This document shows positions 8,653-16,145 of a DNA stretch of 64,000 nucleotides, piece by piece. Source of the stretch: Actinoplanes campanulatus (GTDB lineage Bacteria > Actinomycetota > Actinomycetes > Mycobacteriales > Micromonosporaceae); assembly GCF_014647795.1 (NCBI RefSeq), contig NZ_BMPW01000020.1, forward strand, positions 1 through 64,000, written 5' to 3'. The position numbers and the translations under genes are program-made. The notes beneath the pieces are model-generated. The model made no database searches. It was not told where the DNA came from and saw only the letters and a program-made list of their open reading frames with translations. Every line of letters starts with the position of its first letter. Position 1 is the first letter of the stretch.

Positions 8653-9480
8653 CTAGTGCTGGGGGGCGGGAACTGCGATGCGGGCGGGACGAAGGAAGAG
8701 CACGAGCACGGGTACGGCGTACGCGATCCAGGCGACCGCCTCCACGACACTGGCCGTGGGCGTCACGTTGAACATGCCGGTGAGCAGGGCCGTGTACCAC
8801 GCGGAGGGGTCGAGGGCGGCGCTCACGTCGTACGCCAGGGTGTTCAGTCCCGGAAGGACGCCGGATTCCTGGAGGTCGTGGACGCCGTACTTGAGGATGC
8901 CGGCGGCGACCAGGATGAGCAGGACCCCGGTGACGGTGAAGAAGACCGTCAGGTTGATCCGGACGGCGGTCGCGTACATCAGCCAGCCGATCGCGACGGC
9001 CGTGAGGATGCCGCCGGTGAGCGCGTAGAGCGGCTTGCCGTCGAGGTCGGCGCCCTGCACGGCGGAGTAGAAGATCAGCGACGTCTCCAGGCCCTCGCGG
9101 ACCACGGCGAGGAACGCCATCACGGCGACCGCGACCGAGCCGAGGGCGAGCGCGTCGGTGAGTTTCCCGCGCAGCTCACCGCTGATCGACCGGGCGGCCC
9201 GGCGCATCCAGAAGATCATCCAGGTGACGAAGCAGACCGCCAGGATCGACGTGACCGCCTCGAACAGCTCCCGCTGGTCGTAGTCGCGCAGCAGGGTGGT
9301 CGAGGTGTAGCTGAGCAGCGCTCCGAACCCGATGGACAGCGCCACGGCGGCGGCGACGCCGGCCCACACCTGGGGGAGGCGATCGGTGCGGCCGGACTTG
9401 ACCAGGAACGCGATCAGGATGCTGACCACCAGGGTGGCCTCGAGCCCTTCGCGCAGGCCGATGAGGTAGGTGGCGAGCAT
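8653..9480 (-). CDS. efeU: EfeU, FTR1-type iron permease
   Basis: 275 residues with seven hydrophobic helices and the two REGLE motifs of the Ftr1/EfeU family, at 10-14 and 128-132. Their glutamates carry iron through the membrane. It is the first gene of the efeUOB operon, 8 bp before efeO. Two iron-box-like sites lie just upstream, so expression should rise when iron is low. Confidence 0.94.
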   Translation of the reverse strand: MLATYLIGLREGLEATLVVSILIAFLVKSGRTDRLPQVWAGVAAAVALSIGFGALLSYTSTTLLRDYDQRELFEAVTSILAVCFVTWMIFWMRRAARSISGELRGKLTDALALGSVAVAVMAFLAVVREGLETSLIFYSAVQGADLDGKPLYALTGGILTAVAIGWLMYATAVRINLTVFFTVTGVLLILVAAGILKYGVHDLQESGVLPGLNTLAYDVSAALDPSAWYTALLTGMFNVTPTASVVEAVAWIAYAVPVLVLFLRPARIAVPAPQH

Positions 9481-9491
9481 GACCCTCTTCC

Positions 9492-9510
9492 TAAGGATTG
9501 CCTTACCTTG
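9492..9510. promoter_or_regulatory. Iron box 1 (IdeR/DmdR type) before efeU
   Basis: TAAGGATTGCCTTACCTTG matches 16 of 19 positions of the consensus TWAGGTWAGSCTWACCTWA bound by iron-loaded DtxR/IdeR repressors of actinobacteria. It begins 12 bp upstream of the efeU start, so bound repressor would block the promoter or early elongation. Confidence 0.75.
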
Positions 9511-9527
9511 GTTCTACAGACTGTAGA

Positions 9528-9546
9528 TTAGGTTTGCCTGGCCTCA
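9528..9546. promoter_or_regulatory. Iron box 2 (IdeR/DmdR type) before efeU
   Basis: TTAGGTTTGCCTGGCCTCA matches about 15 of 19 consensus positions, with the left half almost perfect. It lies 36 bp from the first box. Paired boxes are common on strongly iron-regulated genes in this phylum. Confidence 0.6.
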
Positions 9547-9606
9547 CTGTCCAGGGTCACCGCCACCACGTGCGACACTCCGAATCGAATCGGTGAGGGA
9601 GTCGCG

Positions 9607-10533
9607 GTGTTCGATCATTTCGTGTGGGAGATCCTGATCTGCCCGGTTCTGGTGGTGGTCGCGATCCGCTACCTGGCCGACCGGCTACGCCCCGAGGCCG
9701 CCGCGTTACTGCTGGTCACCTCGCTGACGGCGGCCGCGGCCGGCTGCCTGGTCACGCTGGGCGCCTTCGCCCTCAAGGCCGTCGCCGAGCTTCCGCTCAC
9801 CGCGTCCCTGCTGCACGTTTCCGACGCGTACGTCCGCGCCGACACCGACAGCGAACCCTGGGTGTCCTGGCTCTCCCTCGCGCTGCTGCTGGCCGCGCTC
9901 ACCGGCGTCGCCCGGGTCTGGCGCACCCACCGCCGCGACACCGCCTACGCCCGCCGCTACACCGGCCTGCCCACCGTGGACGGTCAGGTGGTGGTCCTCG
10001 ACGACGACCGTGCCGAGGCGTTCGCGGTCCCCGGCGGCGACGGCCGGATCGTCGTCACCACCGGCATGCGTGACGCCCTCGACGACGTCCAGTACGCCGC
10101 CCTGCTCGCCCACGAACGCGCCCACCTGCGCTCCCGGCACCACCGGCTGGTCCTGCTCGCCCACCTGTCGGCCGCCGTGCACCCGGTGTTCCGGCTGCTC
10201 ACCCGGCACATCGACCACCTGGTGGAACGGGCCGCCGACGAGCGCGCCGCCGCCGAACTGGGCGACCGTCGCGGGGTGGCCCGGGCCATCGCCACGGCCG
10301 CCCTGGTCAGCGACAGCACCCATCGCGTCGGCAGTCTCCGGATGGCGCCGCCCACTCCCGACCTCAGCCGCGCGGGCGCCGTACCCCGACGGGTCGCCTC
10401 GCTGATCACCCCGCGCCGCAACCGGCCGCTCCTGGCCCTCGCCCTGCCGGCGGCGATAGCCGTCTTCTCCCTGGCCTGGACCGTCGAGTGCGTCGTCGAC
10501 CTGGGCGAGCTACTGATCGCCGCCCGGCTCTAG
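9607..10533 (+). CDS. M56-family membrane metallopeptidase
   Basis: 308 residues. Three hydrophobic segments precede a cytoplasmic-face zinc peptidase domain with the HExxH site HERAH in LLAHERAHLRSRHH, and a last helix lies near the C-terminus. This is the BlaR1/MecR1-like M56 peptidase design common in actinobacteria, without a penicillin-sensor domain. Such proteins pair with BlaI-type repressors, and one is encoded convergently next door with a 24-bp overlap of the 3' ends. A GAGGGAG ribosome site precedes the GTG start. The signal it responds to is unknown. Confidence 0.85.
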   Translation: MFDHFVWEILICPVLVVVAIRYLADRLRPEAAALLLVTSLTAAAAGCLVTLGAFALKAVAELPLTASLLHVSDAYVRADTDSEPWVSWLSLALLLAALTGVARVWRTHRRDTAYARRYTGLPTVDGQVVVLDDDRAEAFAVPGGDGRIVVTTGMRDALDDVQYAALLAHERAHLRSRHHRLVLLAHLSAAVHPVFRLLTRHIDHLVERAADERAAAELGDRRGVARAIATAALVSDSTHRVGSLRMAPPTPDLSRAGAVPRRVASLITPRRNRPLLALALPAAIAVFSLAWTVECVVDLGELLIAARL

Positions 10534-10878
10534 CAACCGGCGCAGCAGTTCCTCGTCGCCCGGCGCGAGACCGGCCACGAACCGGCGCAGCACGGTCGCC
10601 CGGTCGGTGCCGGTGCCGAGGGCCGCGCTCATCCGCTCGGCCGCGACCGCCGCCTCGTCGGTGAGCGGCGCGTACCGGAACGACCGCCCGTCGCGGTAGC
10701 GGGCCGCCCTGCCCTTCTCGTGCATCCGGGTCAGGATCGTCACCACGGTGCTGTACGACAACGGCGCGGGCAGCCGCTCCTGCACGTCCCGCGGCGTCAT
10801 CGGTTCGCTCGCGGCGACCAGGACACGCAGGATCTCGGACTCCAGGGCGCCGGCGGGACGGCGTGCTTCGGGCGGCAC
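10510..10878 (-). CDS. BlaI/MecI/CopY-family repressor
   Basis: 122 residues with the winged-helix fold of BlaI repressors: LESEILRVLVAASEPMTPRD, then the recognition part YSTVVTILTRMHEKG. The C-terminal part is the dimerisation helix. In the known systems the M56 peptidase triggers cleavage of this repressor to open its regulon; the neighbouring peptidase is the likely partner. It is divergent from the lipoprotein gene at 10958, which may be a target. Confidence 0.87.
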   Translation of the reverse strand: MPPEARRPAGALESEILRVLVAASEPMTPRDVQERLPAPLSYSTVVTILTRMHEKGRAARYRDGRSFRYAPLTDEAAVAAERMSAALGTGTDRATVLRRFVAGLAPGDEELLRRLLEPGGDQ

Positions 10879-10957
10879 GCACGCAGCCTACTGAGCTTTC
10901 CGGTTGCGGACCGAGACTAGAGTTCTGACATCCATGATCATCGTTCGAGAGGCTCGC

Positions 10958-11521
10958 ATGCGCCGCGTACTGGTCCTCAGCCTTGTCCTCACGGCCCTGC
11001 TGCCGACCGCGTCCTGCGGATCCTCGCCGACCTCCGCCCCACCCCCGACGGCGCCGATCACCTCGTCGCCCGCCCCCGGCGGATCCAGCCCGGCACCCGA
11101 ACCCGCCGGATCCGCCCCGGCGCCCCTGCACAACCCGGCCCTGGCGGGGCTGTTCACGTCGGCGCAGGCGTGTGAGGTGGCGGACGGCGCGTACAGCACT
11201 CTGGACACGGAGCCGCAGCGATACATCCGCGACGGCGTGGCGGCCGAGCGGCGCGGTGACAAGGCCGCCGTAGCCCGATCCCTGGAGGCGCTCCGCCCGC
11301 TGTTCTTCGGCCTTGCGGCGATCTTCTCCGACGCCGCGGCCAAGGTCACCGACCCGGCCCTGCAGGCTGCCCTGGACGACCTCGCCGCGGCGGCAAGGAA
11401 GGAGACGACGTTCACCACCTTCGCCGAGTTCGACCAGATGCAGGGACTGACCGCGCCCGCCGAGGCGGTACTGAAGGCGCAGTGCTCCCGGGCCGGCTAC
11501 ACCCTGAAGAACCTCGCCTGA
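10958..11521 (+). CDS. Secreted lipoprotein of unknown function
   Basis: 187 residues from the ATG at 10958, preceded by GAGAGG. The signal peptide ends in LLPTASC, so it should be lipidated at the Cys. A Pro/Ser/Ala-rich linker of about 45 residues follows, then a helical domain of about 120 residues with two cysteines. I do not recognise the domain. It is divergent from the BlaI gene and may be controlled by it. An upstream in-frame ATG is less likely because it would bury the signal peptide. Confidence 0.7.
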   Translation: MRRVLVLSLVLTALLPTASCGSSPTSAPPPTAPITSSPAPGGSSPAPEPAGSAPAPLHNPALAGLFTSAQACEVADGAYSTLDTEPQRYIRDGVAAERRGDKAAVARSLEALRPLFFGLAAIFSDAAAKVTDPALQAALDDLAAAARKETTFTTFAEFDQMQGLTAPAEAVLKAQCSRAGYTLKNLA

Positions 11522-11534
11522 GCACTGGAAAGTG

Positions 11535-11563
11535 TTGACGGGCCTCGCCCGGGTCCCGAGACT
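11535..11563 (+). promoter_or_regulatory. Sigma-70-like promoter, leaderless, for the AraC gene
   Basis: TTGACG at 11535-11540 and GAGACT at 11558-11563 are separated by 17 bp. The AraC-type ATG at 11570 is where transcription should begin, so the transcript would be leaderless. Confidence 0.6.
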
Positions 11564-11569
11564 GCTGCC

Positions 11570-12604
11570 ATGGCGACCGTCCGCGCAGCCGGGATCCGGG
11601 GCTTCGCCGGAGTCGTGCGCGGTCTCGGCGCCGACCCCGCGCCGCTGGTGCGCGCCGCCGGCCTGGACACCGCCGTCCTCGACCACGACGACGTGCCGAT
11701 CGCCGACTGGCGGCTGGCCGCCCTCCTGCAACACTCGGCCGAACGGCTGGACTGCCCCGACCTGGGCCTGCGGATGGCCGCCCGGCACGACCTCGACACC
11801 CTCGGGCCACTCGCCGCCCTGCTGGCCAACTGCCGGACCGGCGCCGACGCCCTGGCCGCCACCGAGCGCTACCTGGCCGTGCACAGCGACGCGCTGAGTG
11901 TCCACCGGATCGCCGACCCGGACGGGCGGCCCGGCGTCACCGCGCTGCGCTACCGGCAGACCCGGGCCGGACCACGGCCGGTGCAGGCCACCGACGCCGG
12001 GATCGGGTTCCTGCACCGGGCGATGCGGCGGCTGTTCGGCGGCGACTACGGACTGATCGACGTCCGGCTGGGCTACCGGCCGACCGCGGACCCGGGCGCG
12101 TACCTGCGGTTCTTCGGGGCGCCGGTCCGGTTCGGCGCGCCCGAGTCACTGCTGCGGGTGCCCGACGAGCTGCTCACCCGGCCGGTCGCCGGCGCCCGCG
12201 AGGAGCTGCGCGACCGGGCCGAGTCCTACCTGCGGATCATCCTGCCCGGGGCGGACGACATGATCGGCCGGATCCGGGCGGTGGTGGGGGAGTCACTGGA
12301 CTTCGGTCCCGTACCCATCGAGGTCCTGTCGCACCGTCTCGCCCTGCACCCCCGGACGCTGCAGCGGCGCCTCGCCCAGCTCGGGACCACGTACGCCGGG
12401 ATCGTCGACGACGTGCGGCGCGACCGGGCCCGGCTCTTCCTGACCGGGACGCGCCTGCCGTTCCACCACGTGTCGGCCCGGCTCGGATTCGCCGAACAGG
12501 CCACCTTCAGCCGGGCCTGCCACCGCTGGTGGGGCGTGCCACCACGCCGGGTCCGCGCACCCGGGAGCCGTATTGTCGGGCTGAGTCAAGTTTCCGGCGG
12601 GTAA
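11570..12604 (+). CDS. AraC-family regulator, arabinose-binding-like N-domain
   Basis: 344 residues. The long N-terminal domain resembles the OruR/ArgR-like arabinose-binding-type sensor (residues 15-200), and the last 100 residues are a double helix-turn-helix: IEVLSHRLALHPRTLQRRLA, then LGFAEQATFSRACHRWWGVP. Regulators of this type often sit next to monooxygenase operons that they switch on. Here it lies 18 bp before a Baeyer-Villiger monooxygenase gene on the same strand, so it probably activates that gene and is co-transcribed with it. Confidence 0.88.
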   Translation: MATVRAAGIRGFAGVVRGLGADPAPLVRAAGLDTAVLDHDDVPIADWRLAALLQHSAERLDCPDLGLRMAARHDLDTLGPLAALLANCRTGADALAATERYLAVHSDALSVHRIADPDGRPGVTALRYRQTRAGPRPVQATDAGIGFLHRAMRRLFGGDYGLIDVRLGYRPTADPGAYLRFFGAPVRFGAPESLLRVPDELLTRPVAGAREELRDRAESYLRIILPGADDMIGRIRAVVGESLDFGPVPIEVLSHRLALHPRTLQRRLAQLGTTYAGIVDDVRRDRARLFLTGTRLPFHHVSARLGFAEQATFSRACHRWWGVPPRRVRAPGSRIVGLSQVSGG

Positions 12605-12622
12605 CGGGAGCACGATCGCGGA

Positions 12623-14083
12623 ATGACGGACTCGCACGTCGACGTGCTCATCATCGGGGCCGGGATCTCCGGGATCGACATGGCCCACCGGATCAGCGAG
12701 CGGTGCCCGGAGCTGACCTACACCATCGCCGAGGGCCGGGACCGGCTCGGCGGCACCTGGGACCTGTTCCGCTATCCGGGCGTGCGGTCCGACTCCGACG
12801 TCTACACGCTGTCCTTCCCGTTCCGGCCGTGGACCGGCGAGAAATCCATCGTCGAGGGCGGTGACCTGCTCGCCTACGTCGAGGAGACGGCGCGGGAGAC
12901 CGGGGTCGACAAACACATCGAGTACGGCACCCGCATCGTCGCCGCCGACTGGGACAGCGCCACCGCCCGCTGGCGGGTGACGGCCTCCCGGGGCGGCGAG
13001 CGGTTCGACTACGTGGTGCGGTTCGTGGCGTTCTGCACCGGCTACTACGACTACGAGGACCCGTACGACCCGGGCTTCACCGGCGACTTCGCCGGCCGGG
13101 TCGTCCACCCGCAGTTCTGGCCCCCGGATCTCGACCACGTCGGCAAGCGGGTCGTCGTCATCGGCTCCGGCGCCACCGCGGTCACCGTGGTCCCGGCGAT
13201 GGCCCTGGACGCCGCGCACGTGACGATGCTGCAGCGCACGCCCACCTATGTGCTGGCCCAGCCGAGCGTCGACGTCGTCGGGCGGGGGCTCGCCAAGGTG
13301 CTGCCGGCCGGCGCCGCGCATCGGATCACCCGCGCCAAGAACACCGTCATGCAGTGGGCGCTGTTCCAGGCCTGCCGCCGCTGGCCGGACCGGATGCGGG
13401 CGCTGCTGCGCAAGGGGGCGGTGGCGCAGGTCGGCTCGGCGGACATCGTGGACGCGCACTTCCGGCCGCCCTACGACCCGTGGCAGCAGCGGCTGTGCAT
13501 CGCCCCCGACGGCGACCTGTTCAAGGCCATCCGCTCCGGCGACGCGTCGGTGGTGACCGGGCGGATCGACCGGTTCGTGCCCTCGGGTGTCCGCCTGGAG
13601 GACGGCTCGGTTCTGGAGGCCGACATCATCGTCACCGCCACCGGGCTGCGGCTACGGCTGCTCGGCGGCATCGCGATCAGCGTCGACGGGGTGCCGGCCG
13701 ACCTGTCGCAGTCGCACGCCTACCACGGGACACTGCTCAGCGGACTGCCCAACCTGGCCGTCTGCATCGGCTACATCAACCTGTCCTGGACCGTCCGCGC
13801 CGACCTGACCGCCCGGTTCGTGGCCCGGCTGCTGCGCAAACTGCTCGACACCGGCGCCGACAGCGTGGTGCCCAGCCCGCCCGCCGACCTCGGGCCGACC
13901 GGGCCGTTCATGGACATGCAGTCCGGCTACCTGGCCCGCGCCGCGGATCTGATGCCCCGGGTGACGCGCCGCTACCCGTGGGCGTTCCGGCAGAACGTGC
14001 TGCTGGACTCGTGGGCCACCAACCGGGCCAAACTCGACGAGGGCCTGGTCTTCGGCCGCGTGCGTGCGGAGGTGGACGCGTGA
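12623..14083 (+). CDS. Flavin monooxygenase of the Baeyer-Villiger type
   Basis: 486 residues. The first Rossmann motif, VLIIGAGISGIDMA, binds FAD. The fingerprint FAGRVVHPQFWP fits the Baeyer-Villiger pattern FxGxxxHxxxWP. A second Rossmann motif, VVVIGSGATAVTVVPA, binds NADPH. Such enzymes insert oxygen next to a ketone to give an ester or lactone; close relatives (EtaA-like) also oxidise sulfur drugs. It overlaps the following dehydrogenase by 4 bp (GTGA), so the two act together. The likely sequence is alcohol to ketone by the dehydrogenase and ketone to ester by this enzyme. The substrate is unknown. Confidence 0.9.
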   Translation: MTDSHVDVLIIGAGISGIDMAHRISERCPELTYTIAEGRDRLGGTWDLFRYPGVRSDSDVYTLSFPFRPWTGEKSIVEGGDLLAYVEETARETGVDKHIEYGTRIVAADWDSATARWRVTASRGGERFDYVVRFVAFCTGYYDYEDPYDPGFTGDFAGRVVHPQFWPPDLDHVGKRVVVIGSGATAVTVVPAMALDAAHVTMLQRTPTYVLAQPSVDVVGRGLAKVLPAGAAHRITRAKNTVMQWALFQACRRWPDRMRALLRKGAVAQVGSADIVDAHFRPPYDPWQQRLCIAPDGDLFKAIRSGDASVVTGRIDRFVPSGVRLEDGSVLEADIIVTATGLRLRLLGGIAISVDGVPADLSQSHAYHGTLLSGLPNLAVCIGYINLSWTVRADLTARFVARLLRKLLDTGADSVVPSPPADLGPTGPFMDMQSGYLARAADLMPRVTRRYPWAFRQNVLLDSWATNRAKLDEGLVFGRVRAEVDA

Positions 14084-15234
14084 GAGCGGTGATCCTGCAC
14101 GACGGGAAGCTGTCGGTCGGCGACGTGCCCCTGCCGGAACCGGGGCGCGGCCAGATTCGCCTGAAGGTCACCCGTACCGGGATCTGTGGGTCTGATCTTC
14201 ATGTTCGTCTCGACGCCGAGCCCAGTGCCGACGTGGCCGCCGAGGTCGGCTATCCCGACTTCATCCGCTCGTCGCATCACGTCGTCATGGGACACGAGTT
14301 CACCGGCACCGTCGACGCGTATGGTCCCGGCTGCCGCCGTCGGTGGAAACCCGGCCAGGCGGTGGTCTCCCTCCCGCTGATCAAGCACGGCGACGACGTC
14401 CACATGACCGGCATGTCGTCGCACGCGCCCGGCGGGTACGCCGAATACCTGCTGGTCTCCGAGGCCGCCACCATGCCGGTTCCGAACGGCCTCGACCCGG
14501 ATCTGGCCGCCCTCACCGAACCGCTCGCCGTCGCCTACCACGCGGTCCGCCGCGGGGACGTGGCCAAGGACGACACCGCCGTGGTGATCGGATGCGGGCC
14601 GATCGGCCTCGCCGTGATCCTCATGCTCAAGGCTGCCGGAGTCCGCCGGGTCGTCGCCGGCGACTTCTCCGGGCCCCGCCGCGATTTGGCCCGCACCTGC
14701 GGCGCCGACGTCGTCGTCGACCCGGCCGTCCAGTCGCCGTGGGACGTGCTCGGTGATGACAGACGCCTGGTCACCGAGGCCACGGCCCTCTACGGGGCGG
14801 GGATCGACGCGATGGACGCCCTCCAGCGGATCCCCGGCGTTCCGTGGTGGACGGTGATGCGGGCCGGTCAGCGGTTCGGGGCCGGTCCGCGGGGCGCCGC
14901 GGTCTTCGAGTGCGTCGGCGTGCCCGGCGTCATCGAGGACATCGTCACCCACGCGCCGTTCCGCTCCCGCATCGTCGTGGTCGGCGTCTGCATGCAGCCG
15001 GACACGTTCCGGCCCACCATGGCCAGCAACAAGGAGGTCGACCTGCGGTTCTCGTTCTGCTACGACCCGGCCGAGTTCCGCGACACCCTGCACATGGTCG
15101 CCCGCCGCCGCATCGACCCACGCCCCCTGATCACCGGGGTCGTCGGCCTCGACGGCGTGGCCGACGCCTTCGACCAGCTGGCCAAAGCCGACAGCCACGC
15201 CAAGATTCTGGTCAACCCCCATGCAAAACCCTGA
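14080..15234 (+). CDS. Zinc-type medium-chain dehydrogenase
   Basis: 384 residues from the GTG that overlaps the monooxygenase stop. Catalytic zinc ligands are recognisable: GICGSDLH (Cys near 38) and the GHEFTGTV motif. The NAD-binding motif is VVIGCGPIGLAVI. The four-cysteine structural zinc loop of classical alcohol dehydrogenases is missing; in its place is a stretch starting SLPLIKHG. This resembles the polyol/threonine dehydrogenase branch or close relatives. In context it probably oxidises an alcohol to feed the monooxygenase, or acts on its product. Its 3' end overlaps a convergent membrane-protein gene by 23 bp. Confidence 0.85.
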   Translation: MRAVILHDGKLSVGDVPLPEPGRGQIRLKVTRTGICGSDLHVRLDAEPSADVAAEVGYPDFIRSSHHVVMGHEFTGTVDAYGPGCRRRWKPGQAVVSLPLIKHGDDVHMTGMSSHAPGGYAEYLLVSEAATMPVPNGLDPDLAALTEPLAVAYHAVRRGDVAKDDTAVVIGCGPIGLAVILMLKAAGVRRVVAGDFSGPRRDLARTCGADVVVDPAVQSPWDVLGDDRRLVTEATALYGAGIDAMDALQRIPGVPWWTVMRAGQRFGAGPRGAAVFECVGVPGVIEDIVTHAPFRSRIVVVGVCMQPDTFRPTMASNKEVDLRFSFCYDPAEFRDTLHMVARRRIDPRPLITGVVGLDGVADAFDQLAKADSHAKILVNPHAKP

Positions 15235-15808
15235 TCTCGTACGACAGAGCCGAGGCCAGGCCGATCGTCCATCGCAGCAACGAATGCCGGACGTAGAAGT
15301 CTTTGGCTCGCTTCCGGAACTGCACGTGGGCGGCGATCATCAGCAGCAGACCCGCTGCCGGAGCGCCCCACCGGACTCCGGTGATGAAGCCGCTCCCACC
15401 GGGCCCGTCGACGGTTTCGACGAGCCCGCTGCCACGCAGCGGCAGGAGATTCCAGGCGGTGATCGCCAGGATCGCGGACACCGCGACGATCGTGCGGGCC
15501 CACGGTCGTGAGAGCCGGTGGCGGGTCAGGGTCAGCGCGAGGATCGAGAACGCGGTGATGACGAAGAGCAGCCATCCGGCCACTGCCATGCCGCGCGGGT
15601 TCCCGGCGGTGGCTGATCGGGCCAGGCTGACGTAGGCATCCGACAGCACGTGGAGCGCGACGGGGAAGAGGGCGTAATACGCGACGACGATCGACAACAG
15701 GATCAGGATGAAGCCGAGGCACCCGAGACAACCGGTGAACGTGCCGTCCTTCCGCTGGGGAGGGACTTCGACGCCGGGGGCCGCCGCATCGGGTTGATCG
15801 GGGGTCAT
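15212..15808 (-). CDS. Small membrane protein, unknown
   Basis: 198 residues with four clear hydrophobic helices, starting with one near 28-50, and a proline-rich N-terminus. A CLGCLG pair of cysteines lies at the start of helix 1. I do not recognise a family. It is convergent with the dehydrogenase gene and overlaps it. Confidence 0.7.
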   Translation of the reverse strand: MTPDQPDAAAPGVEVPPQRKDGTFTGCLGCLGFILILLSIVVAYYALFPVALHVLSDAYVSLARSATAGNPRGMAVAGWLLFVITAFSILALTLTRHRLSRPWARTIVAVSAILAITAWNLLPLRGSGLVETVDGPGGSGFITGVRWGAPAAGLLLMIAAHVQFRKRAKDFYVRHSLLRWTIGLASALSYEIRVLHGG

Positions 15809-15854
15809 CGCTTGATCGTAAGGCGGGCGCGCTGGTCGGCCGAGGATCGAACGG

Positions 15855-16145
15855 TCAGGGCGTCAGGTGCGCGCACACGAAAGCCGCCACGTGGGCGGCC
15901 GTCGCGGCGATAGGCCGCGTCGGCGACCACGACACCGCCGCCGTGTACGCCCACCCATCCTCGACCACGAAAGGTCTCCCGGCGGCCGGCGGAGGCCGGG
16001 TTGTTGACAGGCGACCAGGCATGACATTCTTGGTGGTCTCACAGCTCAACCGGCGTGCCATCTCCACAGCCATGCGACGTGCCTCGGAGCGTGCGGAGTG
16101 CCCATCGATCTGCCAGGCGTCGACCGAGTGCCGGAAGGCAATCAC
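15855..16145 (-). CDS. Small hypothetical protein next to the fxsT-like gene
   Basis: About 96 residues from the GTG at 16145. The codons are GC-rich at third positions and the protein has a mixed helix and strand character, with the segment RPFVVEDGWAYTAAV in the middle and a short hydrophobic end. The 5' end overlaps the N-terminal part of the divergent NB-ARC gene if that gene begins at 16098, so one of the two starts may be wrong. I do not recognise it, and it could be a chance frame. Confidence 0.35.
   Translation of the reverse strand: MIAFRHSVDAWQIDGHSARSEARRMAVEMARRLSCETTKNVMPGRLSTTRPPPAAGRPFVVEDGWAYTAAVSWSPTRPIAATAAHVAAFVCAHLTP

Noticed and set aside
11570-15234. Part of a secondary metabolite cluster
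   Set aside because: No synthase, carrier protein or other core biosynthetic gene is present; the cassette is better read as small-molecule catabolism.
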